Source: Alphaproteobacteria bacterium MarineAlpha9_Bin6 (GTDB lineage: Bacteria > Pseudomonadota > Alphaproteobacteria > UBA7887). Taken from it: a DNA stretch of 61,404 nucleotides. The DNA is taken from NCBI GenBank assembly GCA_002937585.1, contig PTKE01000007.1:1-61404 (forward strand), read 5' to 3'. Below, in pieces: positions 1 through 8,811 of the stretch (position 1 is its first letter; each line of letters begins with the position of its first letter). Both the position numbers and the translations under genes were made by a program. The notes under the pieces are model-generated. The model ran no database searches. It was not told the DNA's origin and saw nothing but the letters and a program-made list of their open reading frames with translations.

Positions 1-300
1 CAATACCCAGGATCGCCGAATAACCAGCGTGATGGATTCGTTCAGCTATCACCAAAAACCAAGGTGAGAGCAAGTTCTTCCCGTCATCGAGTTGAGTGCG
101 ACAACACACTATCGGCATTCATAGATGCAAAGCGTCTTGAACCAAATTTACGCTTGGAGATAAGTTCTAGCGGGAAACTCTTCCCACATTTTTATGGCAA
201 ACTCCCGTTAAACAACGCGCTCACAGTGATACCACTACTTTTGGATAAAGAGGGACAACACGAATTTCCACCTGATATTCCTGCCCCTAGCAACTCATGA
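1..300 (+). CDS. DUF952 family protein, C-terminal part (5' end outside window)
   Basis: The reading frame is open from base 1, upstream of the ATG chosen in the ORF track. The translation has the DUF952 (COG3502) pattern: a DGFVQLS stretch near the start, where family members usually read DGFIHLS, then KLFPHFYGKLPL and a terminal HEFP segment. It is the last 99 residues of a protein that is usually about 110-120 residues, so only a short N-terminal piece is missing. The stop overlaps the pyrD start as ATGA, which suggests translational coupling. The biochemical function of DUF952 is unknown. The assignment rests on recalled family motifs. Confidence 0.8.
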   Translation, partial: QYPGSPNNQRDGFVQLSPKTKVRASSSRHRVECDNTLSAFIDAKRLEPNLRLEISSSGKLFPHFYGKLPLNNALTVIPLLLDKEGQHEFPPDIPAPSNS

Positions 301-1370
301 TCGATTTTGGCAAAATGGGTGGCGCGGTTTTGCGCCGATTACCACCTGAGACCGCACACCGCATCGTCCTTAAAATCTTGCAATTTGGGTTGATATCATC
401 GAAACACCAACCTGACCCCCCCGTTTTAGCACACCGCTGCTGGGGGCTGGATTTCAATAATCCTATTGGACTCGCAGCTGGTTTTGATAAAGATGCAGAG
501 GCGGTTCCATCTCTTTTAGAGCAAGGATTTGGTGCTATCGAGGTGGGCACGGTCACTCCCCTTCCACAAGCCGGAAACGCTAAACCCCGTGTATTCCGCC
601 TCGGCGAAGATGATGCTGTAATTAACCGACTAGGCTTCAACAACCATGGTGTGGAAACTATCGCCAAACGCCTGGCTCGTGCCCACCCTTATAGTGGAAT
701 TATTGGGGCCAACATCGGCCCAAACCGGGATAGCGATGATCCATTTGAAGATTATCGAGCGTGCTTTACGCGCCTAGCGCCGTTAGTCGATTACCTAGTC
801 GTTAATATATCGTCACCCAACACGCCCGGGCTCCGCGCATTGCAAGACCGGGACAGCCTTAATCGATTGGTTTCAACCCTGCAGGATCGTCGCGCAGGCC
901 TGTCAAACACACGCGGCGGGTCTATACCTCTTCTAATAAAAATAGCACCCGACCTTGATGAACGCTCGCGCAGTCACATTGCGTCGGTGGCTTTAGCACT
1001 AAATTTGGATGGCCTACTGGTTGCGAACACCACCACAACGCGACCTTCACACCTTCAAAGCCCAGCCCGAAACGAACCGGGGGGTCTAAGCGGGAGACCT
1101 CTTTTCCAGAGCTCAACATCACTGCTAGCTGACATGTATAGACGCGTCGATGGATCAATACCGCTGATTGGAATTGGAGGCGTAAGCTCGGGCGACGATG
1201 CCTACATCAAGATCAGAGCAGGAGCTTCACTCGTGCAAATTTACACAGCTTTGATATATCGTGGCCCAAGCTTAATCTCACAGATCAAGTCCAGACTGGC
1301 CGCGCGAATCACCGCCGACGGTTTTGACAATATCTCATCCGTTGTCGGTGTCGATGCATCCGATTATTAG
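297..1370 (+). CDS. pyrD: Dihydroorotate dehydrogenase (quinone), class 2
   Basis: This enzyme oxidises dihydroorotate to orotate in pyrimidine synthesis and passes electrons to membrane quinone. Class 2 features are visible: an amphipathic N-terminal segment (about residues 1-40), NPIGLAAGFDKDAEAV, GTVTPLPQAGNAKPR, INRLGFNNHG, the catalytic-serine loop NISSPNTPGLR, KIAPDLDE, and the FMN phosphate-binding end IPLIGIGGVSSGDDA followed by GASLVQIYTALIY. The length of 357 residues is normal for the class. The ATG lies in a 4-base overlap with the preceding DUF952 stop. Confidence 0.97.
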   Translation: MIDFGKMGGAVLRRLPPETAHRIVLKILQFGLISSKHQPDPPVLAHRCWGLDFNNPIGLAAGFDKDAEAVPSLLEQGFGAIEVGTVTPLPQAGNAKPRVFRLGEDDAVINRLGFNNHGVETIAKRLARAHPYSGIIGANIGPNRDSDDPFEDYRACFTRLAPLVDYLVVNISSPNTPGLRALQDRDSLNRLVSTLQDRRAGLSNTRGGSIPLLIKIAPDLDERSRSHIASVALALNLDGLLVANTTTTRPSHLQSPARNEPGGLSGRPLFQSSTSLLADMYRRVDGSIPLIGIGGVSSGDDAYIKIRAGASLVQIYTALIYRGPSLISQIKSRLAARITADGFDNISSVVGVDASDY

Positions 1371-1492
1371 ACGACAAAACAGTAGCCGTGATTTTAATGG
1401 ACTATTACATCTAACGTAATGTTGCAGCTTTAAGAGCTGTCCAGGCGGTCTGGATTCAACCCTAGCTAGAGAAACCGGATTCAGGATTACAC

Positions 1493-2368
1493 ATGCAAAT
1501 CAAGGTCACGATGCAATTGGCTCCTTTGGCTACAAAATTTGACGCATTTATTCTGGATATATGGGGTGTATTGATGGACGGTGAAACGCCTTATCCTGGC
1601 GCTTCGGAGTGCTTGCAAGAGATTCGTGGCATTGGGAAACGTGTCATTTTGCTATCTAACGCACCACGGCAGGCATCTTTAGTCGCAGAACGGCTGCACT
1701 CGATCGGCATTGATCGCGTACTCTACGACTACATCCTAACTTCAGGCGAAGCAAGCCGATTAGCGCTCGCTACACGTACTAACCCACATATAGCCGCACT
1801 TGGCCGATCATATTTCTATATAGGACCGAGGCGCGACCAAGATTTGCTCAAAGGACTTGACTACGTCCGCACCAATAACCTGGAAAAGGCCGATTTCGTT
1901 CTAGCAACAGGTGTAATCGACGACACAGATAAACTCGATCGATACGAAACCTATCTTCAAGTTGCTGCGACCAACCAACTCTCTTTGATTTGTGCAAACC
2001 CCGATAACATCGTCGTCCGCCAAAATGGCGACCGAGTGATTTGCGCAGGTGCAATAGCTAATCGATATCAAGAGCTAGGCGGCACAGCACATTACTTCGG
2101 GAAACCCTATCCAACGTTTTATGAGACTTGTTTAAACCAGCTAAAAGGCGTTGCTCAAAACCGCATATTGGCCGTGGGCGACACACTCCACACCGATATC
2201 AAGGGCGCCCAGGCCGTTGGCTTGACGACTGCTTTAGTGCTGGGCGGAATTTTGGCGAAGCAACTCAACATTGCCTGGGGTGAAGCGCCTGCGCCCAACC
2301 GCCTCGAGAGGCTGTGCACAGATCAGGGTATCTTTCCAGACTTCGCGTTGCCTACCTTCACATGGTAG
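1493..2368 (+). CDS. HAD superfamily class IIA phosphatase (TIGR01459-like)
   Basis: The HAD motifs are in order. Motif I is DIWGVLMDG near residue 22, with the nucleophile Asp. Motif II is LLSNAPR, motif III supplies the Lys in FGKPYPTFYE, and motif IV is VGDTLHTDIKGA with the metal-binding Asp residues. The WGVL form of motif I and the class IIA cap match the alphaproteobacterial TIGR01459 group, related to NagD-type sugar or nucleotide phosphatases. The substrate is unknown. An in-frame ATG at 1511 is an alternative start. The gene is 122 bases downstream of pyrD and convergent with the rhomboid gene. Confidence 0.88.
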   Translation: MQIKVTMQLAPLATKFDAFILDIWGVLMDGETPYPGASECLQEIRGIGKRVILLSNAPRQASLVAERLHSIGIDRVLYDYILTSGEASRLALATRTNPHIAALGRSYFYIGPRRDQDLLKGLDYVRTNNLEKADFVLATGVIDDTDKLDRYETYLQVAATNQLSLICANPDNIVVRQNGDRVICAGAIANRYQELGGTAHYFGKPYPTFYETCLNQLKGVAQNRILAVGDTLHTDIKGAQAVGLTTALVLGGILAKQLNIAWGEAPAPNRLERLCTDQGIFPDFALPTFTW

Positions 2369-2381
2369 AGAACTGTCATGG

Positions 2382-3095
2382 CTAACTTTTCCCCCACGGA
2401 CCCTGACGTGAACCCAAAAACAATTGACCCGCGCGATGCTTAAATACTCCAATCAGCATAACCCCTGACAGAAACCCACCCACGTGTGCCAACCAGGCAA
2501 CGCCCCCGGTCCCGGGTTGCACCCCAATCGCGTTTACGATTTGGATCACAATCCAACCACCGAGCACGATCACAGCCGGCAGACGAACAAAAGTCCAAAA
2601 TATTCCCAGAAACACAAAGGTCAGTATTCGCGCACGCGGATGCAGCAATAGGTAAGCGCCAAGAATTCCAGCTACTGCTCCGCTCGCTCCAATCATCGGA
2701 ATATTTGACATCGGCTCAACATATGCCTGGAGTAACGCCGCAACAGCACCGCATACCAAATAGAATATCAGGAATCTAAGGTGACCCATGGAGTCCTCCA
2801 CGTTGTTCCCGAAAATCCACAGATAGAGCATGTTCCCGAGCAAGTGTAACCAACCACCATGCAGAAACATCGATGACAGCACAGTAAATGTATTGGGCAC
2901 CAATTGGACTTCAGGTGGGAGCGCATGTGGGCCAATTAGCACCGAGGGAATCATGCCCAGTGAGAATATGGCGCGCTCAAAATCTGCCTCCGAAAGTGAA
3001 AGTTGCCAAAGAAAGATTACCGAACAAGCTACAATTAAACCGACTGTGACTATCGGTTTTATACGCGTGGGCTGGTCGTCATGGAGTGGTACCAC
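2382..3095 (-). CDS. Rhomboid family intramembrane serine protease
   Basis: This is a polytopic inner-membrane protein with about six hydrophobic segments. It has the rhomboid catalytic pair: Ser in GASGAVAGILGAY (GxSGxxxG) and His in WLAHVGGFLSGVM. The N-terminus VPLHDDQPTR and the NMLYLWIFGNNVED loop are typical of the alphaproteobacterial group. The start is GTG, preceded by AGGGAA about 8 bases upstream. Substrates cannot be inferred. It lies 48 bases beyond the esterase gene in the same direction, so the two may be co-transcribed. Confidence 0.93.
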   Translation of the reverse strand: MVPLHDDQPTRIKPIVTVGLIVACSVIFLWQLSLSEADFERAIFSLGMIPSVLIGPHALPPEVQLVPNTFTVLSSMFLHGGWLHLLGNMLYLWIFGNNVEDSMGHLRFLIFYLVCGAVAALLQAYVEPMSNIPMIGASGAVAGILGAYLLLHPRARILTFVFLGIFWTFVRLPAVIVLGGWIVIQIVNAIGVQPGTGGVAWLAHVGGFLSGVMLIGVFKHRAGQLFLGSRQGPWGKS

Positions 3096-3143
3096 GTTCC
3101 CTGGTCTTCTGAGGTTTTCAGTCTACGCCGCAGTTGCAGCAAA

Positions 3144-4082
3144 TTATGAATGGGTCCCGAAAGCAACACGAAGCTCTGCGCCTGCCGCATTGGACGCGGC
3201 TCTAGCATCATCAAGGAGACCTGGAGCTTGAAAAAATGCGTGTGTCATACGGGGAAACAACTTGTACTTAACCTGCACGCCCGACGAAATCAATTTTTCG
3301 GCATAAACCTTCCCTTCATCGACCAATGGATCTATTCCCGCGCCGATCACCAATGCTGGAGGTAACCCCGCATGACTCTCAGCGCGCAATGGTGCACATC
3401 GCCAATCGGTGCGCTGATCAAGGTTCGGCACATATTGCTCCCAGAAATATGTCATCCGATGCCCCGGCAGCATCGGCGCATTAGCAAAAGTTTTATACGA
3501 ATCTCTTTTAAGGTCGGAGTCTACCACTGGATAGATCAGGAGTTGGAACGCCAAATCAGGACCAGATTCTCTTGCACCAAGAGCGGTCACCGCTGCCAAA
3601 TTACCTCCTGCACTGTCACCCCCTACCGCAACGCGGGTGGGATCACCATCAAACCGCCTAGCATTCTCGACTACCCATTGAAGTGCCGCCAGACTGTCAG
3701 AAACAGCAGCGGGGAACGGGTGTTCCGGGGCCAAACGGTATTCCACGGATATACTTAGGCAACCCCCGGCCCGAGTGAGCCCGCGCACACCTCTGTCATG
3801 GCTATTTAGACTGCCCAACACCCATCCACCGCCGTGGTAATAAACGAGGATTGGGTGCGGCCCTTGTCCCTCCGGCTTGTATACGCGCGCAGCCATCGGG
3901 CCGCCGGGGGCCGGAATCGTGAAATCCATCACGGAAGTTACTTCGTCGTACGGCCCATAAAAGCGTTTGGCGCGATCATCGGTGATTTCACGCGCTTGCA
4001 CGGGAGGCACCGTGGTCTGATCAGGATAATCGGCCCCTGCCAAATTGCTAAGCAAAGCACTCAATTGCGGGTGTATGTCCAC
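3144..4082 (-). CDS. Alpha/beta hydrolase, hormone-sensitive-lipase type esterase
   Basis: The translation has the HSL-family signature: the oxyanion motif YYHGGGWVLG (about residue 82), the nucleophile motif GGDSAGGN (about residue 154), an acid residue in GIDPLVDEG and the terminal His in MTHAFFQAPG. These predict a soluble carboxylesterase acting on short acyl esters; the natural substrate is unknown. The start is GTG, supported by GGAGAG six bases upstream. The length of 312 residues is normal. The gene is divergent from scpA, with a 120-base spacer. Confidence 0.93.
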   Translation of the reverse strand: MDIHPQLSALLSNLAGADYPDQTTVPPVQAREITDDRAKRFYGPYDEVTSVMDFTIPAPGGPMAARVYKPEGQGPHPILVYYHGGGWVLGSLNSHDRGVRGLTRAGGCLSISVEYRLAPEHPFPAAVSDSLAALQWVVENARRFDGDPTRVAVGGDSAGGNLAAVTALGARESGPDLAFQLLIYPVVDSDLKRDSYKTFANAPMLPGHRMTYFWEQYVPNLDQRTDWRCAPLRAESHAGLPPALVIGAGIDPLVDEGKVYAEKLISSGVQVKYKLFPRMTHAFFQAPGLLDDARAASNAAGAELRVAFGTHS

Positions 4083-4147
4083 AGTTTACTCTCCAATGCC
4101 GATACCGCGCCGAGTGATGCTAGGCGAGGTCAGGCAAACGTTATAGA

Positions 4148-4179
4148 CTTGAGTGCCTCAGGATTAGCACAAACTCAAG
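4148..4179. promoter_or_regulatory. Inverted repeat upstream of scpA
   Basis: CTTGAGT (4148-4154) and ACTCAAG (4173-4179) form a perfect 7-base inverted repeat separated by 18 bases. It ends 23 bases before the scpA ATG, in the spacer between scpA and the divergent esterase gene. It could be a leader hairpin or a binding site for a dimeric regulator. No regulator is known from this sequence, and a chance repeat cannot be excluded. Confidence 0.3.
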
Positions 4180-4202
4180 GTTTGGGATAACGCGACAAAG
4201 CC

Positions 4203-6353
4203 ATGGCTGGCAACGAAAAACATGATCTCGCGGCATGGGAAGCTGCGGTAAGAAGGGACTTAAAGGGGCGTTCTCCGGAAAGTCTGATTCAGCGGACGCC
4301 TGAAGGGGTCGATATCAAGCCGCTTTACACTGCGGAGGATCTCTCAGTTCTCGAGCATCTCGATACACTGCCAGGTGTCCCACCATTCGTGCGCGGACCG
4401 CGCGCTACCATGTATACTGGCCGACCGTGGACTATTCGCCAGTACGCCGGTTTTTCAACAGCCGAGAGATCAAACAAATTTTATCGAGAAAATCTGCGTG
4501 CTGGTCAAAAGGGATTATCGGTGGCATTCGATCTCGCCACCCACCGAGGCTACGATTCTGACCATCCTCGGGTAACTGGCGACGTTGGCAAAGCCGGTGT
4601 TGCAATTGATACAGTCGAGGACATGAAAATTTTATTCGACGGCATTCCCCTCGATGAAATAAGCGTATCCATGACCATGAATGGGGCAGTGCTCCCTGTT
4701 TTGGCTGGCTATGTGGTGGCAGCGGAAGAACAGGGTGTTCCACAAACAAAATTAACCGGCACAATCCAAAATGACATCCTCAAGGAATTTATGGTTCGCA
4801 ACACATACATTTACCCGCCGGAGCCAAGTATGCGAATCGTTGCTGATATCATCGAGTACAGCGCGTGCCATATGCCGCGATACAATTCGATTTCGATTTC
4901 CGGCTACCACATGCAAGAAGCTGGTGCGACTGCAGTCCAAGAACTTGCATTCACCCTGGCTGATGGTCTCGAGTACGTTCGCTTGGCGCTCGAGCGTGGC
5001 CTAGACATCGATGAGTTCGCTCCGCGACTATCTTTCTTTTTCTGCATTGGTATGAACTTTTTCATGGAAGTAGCCAAACTGCGTGCTGCTCGACTGTTAT
5101 GGTCGAAACTCTTGGGTCAGTTTTCGCCGAAAAATCCAATGAGCCTAGCTCTCCGTACTCATTGCCAGACATCGGGTGTAAGCCTTACAGAACAGGATCC
5201 ACACAACAACATAATTAGAACTACAATTGAAGCGATGGCCGGGGTGCTTGGTGGCACCCAATCATTACACACTAATTCCTTCGATGAAGCAGTCGCATTG
5301 CCTACGTCTTTTTCAGCCCAGATCGCACGAAACACGCAACTAATTCTTCAGGAGGAAGCGGGTCTCACTGACGTCGTGGATCCACTTGGCGGGAGTTATT
5401 ACATCGAATCCCTGACGGCGAGTCTAGCTAAACATGCTACCCAGTTGCTTAATGAAGTTGAGGAGGCGGGAGGCATGACAAAGGCTGTCGCGGCTGGCAT
5501 ACCAAAACTCCGTATCGAAGAAGCCGCCGCTGCCCGGCAAGTCCGCATCGAACGCGGAGAAGAAGTTGTAGTTGGCGTAAATAAATTTATCTCAGAGGAT
5601 CAGCCCGCCATCGATATTCTGGAAATTGACAATGAGGAGGTTCGCGCCGCACAAATCGAGCGGCTTAAGTTTGTCCGGTCAGCACGGGATGAATCTGCGT
5701 GTCAGGCATCTTTAGCCTTGCTGACAGAAGCTGGTCATACCGGAGAAGGTAATTTGTTGGCACTATCGATTGAAGCTATGCGAGCCCGTGCAACCGTGGG
5801 AGAAGTATCGCAAGCGCTAGAGGCTAGTTTTACCCGCTATCGCGCAATTACACAGAATGTCTCTGGTGTTTATAGCGCCAACTATGGCACAGACGAAAAT
5901 TTTACACGCATTCAAAGAAAGGTCGAATCCTTCTCCAAAATTGAGGGGCGTCGGCCACGAATGTTGGTAGTCAAGCTCGGACAAGACGGCCATGATCGGG
6001 GTGCAAAAGTAATTGCGACCGCGTTCGCTGATATCGGATTTGACGTTGATATTGCTCCGCTGTTCCAAACCCCAGAAGAAGCGGCCCGCCAAGCTGTGGA
6101 GGCGGACGTGCACGTGGTCGGCGTCTCAAGCCAAGCAGCGGGACACAACACGTTAGTACCTGAGTTGATCAGCGCGCTTCGCGATCTTGATGCCAACAAC
6201 ATATTGATTGTTTGTGGCGGGGTGATCCCGTCAAAGGACTACGGTTTCCTAAAATCGTCAGGAGTTGCTGCAATTTATGGACCGGGCAGCAATATCCCGC
6301 GGGCTGCTAGCGAGATTTTGGACCTGATCCAGACACAAAAGGCGGCAGCATGA
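4203..6353 (+). CDS. scpA: Methylmalonyl-CoA mutase, single-chain form
   Basis: This cobalamin enzyme interconverts methylmalonyl-CoA and succinyl-CoA in propionyl-CoA metabolism. Residues 1-560 form the mutase barrel ([52 protein letters not shown]). Residues about 580-716 form the B12-binding domain with the DGHDRG histidine motif, followed by GVSSQA and VCGGVIP. At 716 residues it resembles the homodimeric, single-chain type (E. coli Sbm/ScpA, or the large chain). meaB follows after 66 bases, the usual pairing. Cobalt-insertion genes cobS and cobT lie a few kilobases downstream. No small mutase subunit or epimerase is in the window. Confidence 0.97.
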   Translation: MAGNEKHDLAAWEAAVRRDLKGRSPESLIQRTPEGVDIKPLYTAEDLSVLEHLDTLPGVPPFVRGPRATMYTGRPWTIRQYAGFSTAERSNKFYRENLRAGQKGLSVAFDLATHRGYDSDHPRVTGDVGKAGVAIDTVEDMKILFDGIPLDEISVSMTMNGAVLPVLAGYVVAAEEQGVPQTKLTGTIQNDILKEFMVRNTYIYPPEPSMRIVADIIEYSACHMPRYNSISISGYHMQEAGATAVQELAFTLADGLEYVRLALERGLDIDEFAPRLSFFFCIGMNFFMEVAKLRAARLLWSKLLGQFSPKNPMSLALRTHCQTSGVSLTEQDPHNNIIRTTIEAMAGVLGGTQSLHTNSFDEAVALPTSFSAQIARNTQLILQEEAGLTDVVDPLGGSYYIESLTASLAKHATQLLNEVEEAGGMTKAVAAGIPKLRIEEAAAARQVRIERGEEVVVGVNKFISEDQPAIDILEIDNEEVRAAQIERLKFVRSARDESACQASLALLTEAGHTGEGNLLALSIEAMRARATVGEVSQALEASFTRYRAITQNVSGVYSANYGTDENFTRIQRKVESFSKIEGRRPRMLVVKLGQDGHDRGAKVIATAFADIGFDVDIAPLFQTPEEAARQAVEADVHVVGVSSQAAGHNTLVPELISALRDLDANNILIVCGGVIPSKDYGFLKSSGVAAIYGPGSNIPRAASEILDLIQTQKAAA

Positions 6354-6419
6354 CGGCTCCCGAAGAGTTGTGCTAATAGACGCAGATAACGACAAGCGGC
6401 GCGCCTGAAGGCAGATGTT

Positions 6420-7421
6420 GTGGCGGACAGAGTTCCCAGCACAGTAGCAAAGATGGCAGCTGATGTGCGGTCTAATGACCGCCGCGCAGTTGCACAGGCA
6501 ATCACTCTCATTGAATCAACTCGCCCTGACCATCGCGCAAATGCGGAACAGTTATTAGCGAGTCTACTAGGCGATACAGGTAAAACTATTCGACTTGGCA
6601 TCTCTGGTCCGCCAGGCGTTGGAAAATCAACCTACATTGAAACACTGGGCCTTTATTTGATTGGAATCGGCCATAAAGTAGCGATCTTAACCATTGATCC
6701 TACCAGCGCTCGGAGTGGAGGCTCGATTCTTGGTGATAAAACCCGCATGGAGCGGCTGGCGCGAGAAACCAATGTCTTTATCAGACCGAGTCCGAGCGGT
6801 GGCTCCCTTGGCGGAGTTGCCAGACGCACGCGCGAAGTGATGCTCGTCTGCGAGGCAGCAGGTCACGATGTCGTGATTGTGGAAACGGTCGGCGTAGGAC
6901 AATCAGAAATAGCTGTTCGTGATATGGTCGACATGTTCATATTGCTTACTCAACCCGCTAGCGGCGACGAATTGCAGGGAATCAAACGTGGGGTTGTCGA
7001 AATTGCGGACCTCCTACTCGTCAATAAGGCCGACGGAGAACTCTTGACTGCCGCCAAACGTACCCAGACTGATTACACCAGCGCCCTCCGACTATTGCGG
7101 CCTGTTTCCGTGGGTTGGACCACGCCAGTGCTTACCTGCTCTGCCCTCCACGAGATTGGAGTAGACACGACTTGGCGCACGGTTGAGGACTACTGGGTGG
7201 TGATGGGGAAAAACGGTGCCTTTGACCAGCGCCGCCGCAACCAGGACGTGGCGTGGATGTGGGCAGAGATCAAAGACACATTGAACGAACGGTTTCGGGC
7301 CGCTCCAGTTGTAGCTGCAAAAATTGAGGATCTTGAAAGACAAGTCGCAAATGGCACTTTGGCCCCTGCAACTGGCGCACAAAAACTGTTGGCTGCTTTT
7401 TTAGGAGATAACCGGCTTTGA
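6420..7421 (+). CDS. meaB: Methylmalonyl-CoA mutase-associated GTPase MeaB
   Basis: MeaB is a G3E-family G protein that protects and loads cofactor into methylmalonyl-CoA mutase. It shows the P-loop GPPGVGKST (about residue 62), the MeaB switch segment DPTSARSGGSILGDKTRM, the VETVGVGQSE region and the base-specificity motif NKAD. A helical C-terminal dimerisation arm follows. The start is GTG at 6420, supported by GAAGG eight bases upstream. It sits directly after scpA, and the pair is almost certainly one operon. Confidence 0.95.
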   Translation: MADRVPSTVAKMAADVRSNDRRAVAQAITLIESTRPDHRANAEQLLASLLGDTGKTIRLGISGPPGVGKSTYIETLGLYLIGIGHKVAILTIDPTSARSGGSILGDKTRMERLARETNVFIRPSPSGGSLGGVARRTREVMLVCEAAGHDVVIVETVGVGQSEIAVRDMVDMFILLTQPASGDELQGIKRGVVEIADLLLVNKADGELLTAAKRTQTDYTSALRLLRPVSVGWTTPVLTCSALHEIGVDTTWRTVEDYWVVMGKNGAFDQRRRNQDVAWMWAEIKDTLNERFRAAPVVAAKIEDLERQVANGTLAPATGAQKLLAAFLGDNRL

Positions 7422-7486
7422 CCTTGACCGAAATCTCTTGCTCGCCTAGAACTTCGCGGCTGGGGGTATCAACACCCAACCCACTA

Positions 7487-7508
7487 TAAGATATAGGTAA
7501 GATATAGG
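7487..7508 (+). repeat. Tandem 11-bp direct repeat in the rpmB leader
   Basis: TAAGATATAGG occurs twice without a gap (7487-7497 and 7498-7508), immediately before rpmB. The AGG of the second copy is 10 bases from the ATG and could serve as a weak ribosome binding site; the first copy duplicates it. The first copy also overlaps a TATAAG that could be a -10 element. The function is inferred only from position. Confidence 0.7.
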
Positions 7509-7518
7509 ATCCAATGCA

Positions 7519-7803
7519 ATGGCCCGGCGCTGTGATTTGACTGGCCGAACAGTTCAAAGTGGGAACAACGTAAGCCACGCGAACAACAGGACGCGTAGGC
7601 GGTTTCTGCCTAACTTACAAAATGTTTCGCTGTACAGCGAAGTATTGCAGCATACGGTTAGATTTCGGGCAACTGTTTATGCTGTCCGCTCTGTCGAGCA
7701 CAGGGGTGGCCTTGACGCTTTTCTCAAAAAGGCACCTGACGCAGCGCTATCTGTTCATGCTCAGCGTATCAAGCGACGGATTCTTAAAGCAACCGTAGCT
7801 TGA
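7519..7803 (+). CDS. rpmB: 50S ribosomal protein L28
   Basis: A short basic protein with the L28 signature: an N-terminal [20 protein letters not shown] segment, then [15 protein letters not shown] and a helical [10 protein letters not shown] region. At 94 residues it is normal for alphaproteobacterial L28, which has a C-terminal extension relative to E. coli (78 residues). It is a component of the 50S subunit. The gene lies 97 bases after meaB and converges on the phytase-like gene. Confidence 0.96.
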   Translation: MARRCDLTGRTVQSGNNVSHANNRTRRRFLPNLQNVSLYSEVLQHTVRFRATVYAVRSVEHRGGLDAFLKKAPDAALSVHAQRIKRRILKATVA

Positions 7804-7825
7804 TTTTAGTGGCAGAGCGGCCGCA

Positions 7826-8785
7826 TTATTCCATTTCTACAAATTCGAACATAAGCAACAAAGTCCGCTGACGTGGGCTGTAATTGTCGTCCGATAAAAG
7901 GTAGACTAGTAATGCGCCGCATGGACCGTGGCGCACCGCAAGCGCCTCGAAGTTATCAAGTGGTATCGGCGGACCCAATTCAACGAATTGTCGTGGCTGA
8001 AGGCGTGCGCCTGCAGTGATGGTGACAACATCTAACAGCATGAGACGCACCGCAACCCCTCGGCGTTCGGTATACCCTCGTTCGAGAACAAGAACCCGAC
8101 GATCATCCATCCTCACTGCATCACTAGGCCTAAAATATCCGTCATATGGGTAACTAAATGATTCTGATTGAGTCACGCCAAATACCCACCCTGACATAGC
8201 CGAAGCAGATGGCCCGCTTTCAGCAATCGCAATCAGTCGTTCACCATCCAACATTGCTAGCGCCTCAATTCCTCTATTGTGGGGTAGACCTTTAAGAATT
8301 GAAGCGACACGCAGAGAACGCGCAACAGCATTTGTGCCGGAATACTGCCATAACCGGTGAGGCCGCTCAAACGCCACAACAAAATCCCCATTCGGGAGGC
8401 GAACCAGGGCTTCCGCATCTAACCGAACACTGCCTTCGTTATACTGCGCGTCTACGGATAGCATTGGCGTAAGCTCTCCGACATTGATGGAGACCAGGTC
8501 TCCATTTAAATCGTATCCAAGCCTAGCCTGCAGCCACCAACCCCGATCCGAGACAGCGACCAACTCCGCACCATCACTACTTATTACCAGCCCCGATAAA
8601 CCACCGAAGCGGGCATCTGGTGACGTTAGTTCGAAACCACCTCTATAGATCAGCGTTCCATTAGGCCCATCTAACTGTGTCCCTGTGTCAAGCGAGAGAG
8701 AATTCGCGAATACATCAATCGGTTCGGCGCTTGTACCTGAAACGAAGGACAAACTCCCCAAAACGATGAGGAAAAATACAACCAT
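7826..8785 (-). CDS. Exported esterase-like activity of phytase family protein
   Basis: A predicted periplasmic protein with a signal peptide (residues 1-20, hydrophobic, cleaved near GTSAEP). The mature part has the phytase-like fold signature (PF13449): FGGLSGLVISSDGAELVAVS, DRGWWL, then LDAEALVRLPNGDFVVAFE and a GIEALAML repeat, as in a beta propeller. The family is named after a weak esterase or phytase relationship, and real substrates are unknown. It is 26 bases downstream of cobT on the same strand and may share its transcript. Confidence 0.85.
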   Translation of the reverse strand: MVVFFLIVLGSLSFVSGTSAEPIDVFANSLSLDTGTQLDGPNGTLIYRGGFELTSPDARFGGLSGLVISSDGAELVAVSDRGWWLQARLGYDLNGDLVSINVGELTPMLSVDAQYNEGSVRLDAEALVRLPNGDFVVAFERPHRLWQYSGTNAVARSLRVASILKGLPHNRGIEALAMLDGERLIAIAESGPSASAMSGWVFGVTQSESFSYPYDGYFRPSDAVRMDDRRVLVLERGYTERRGVAVRLMLLDVVTITAGARLQPRQFVELGPPIPLDNFEALAVRHGPCGALLVYLLSDDNYSPRQRTLLLMFEFVEME

Positions 8786-8811
8786 TTATCTCAAGGAAGC
8801 ACTCAGATCAA

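Noticed and set aside
7270-7578. 102-residue minus-strand ORF across meaB and the rpmB leader
   Set aside because: Shadow of meaB on the opposite strand with no family pattern.
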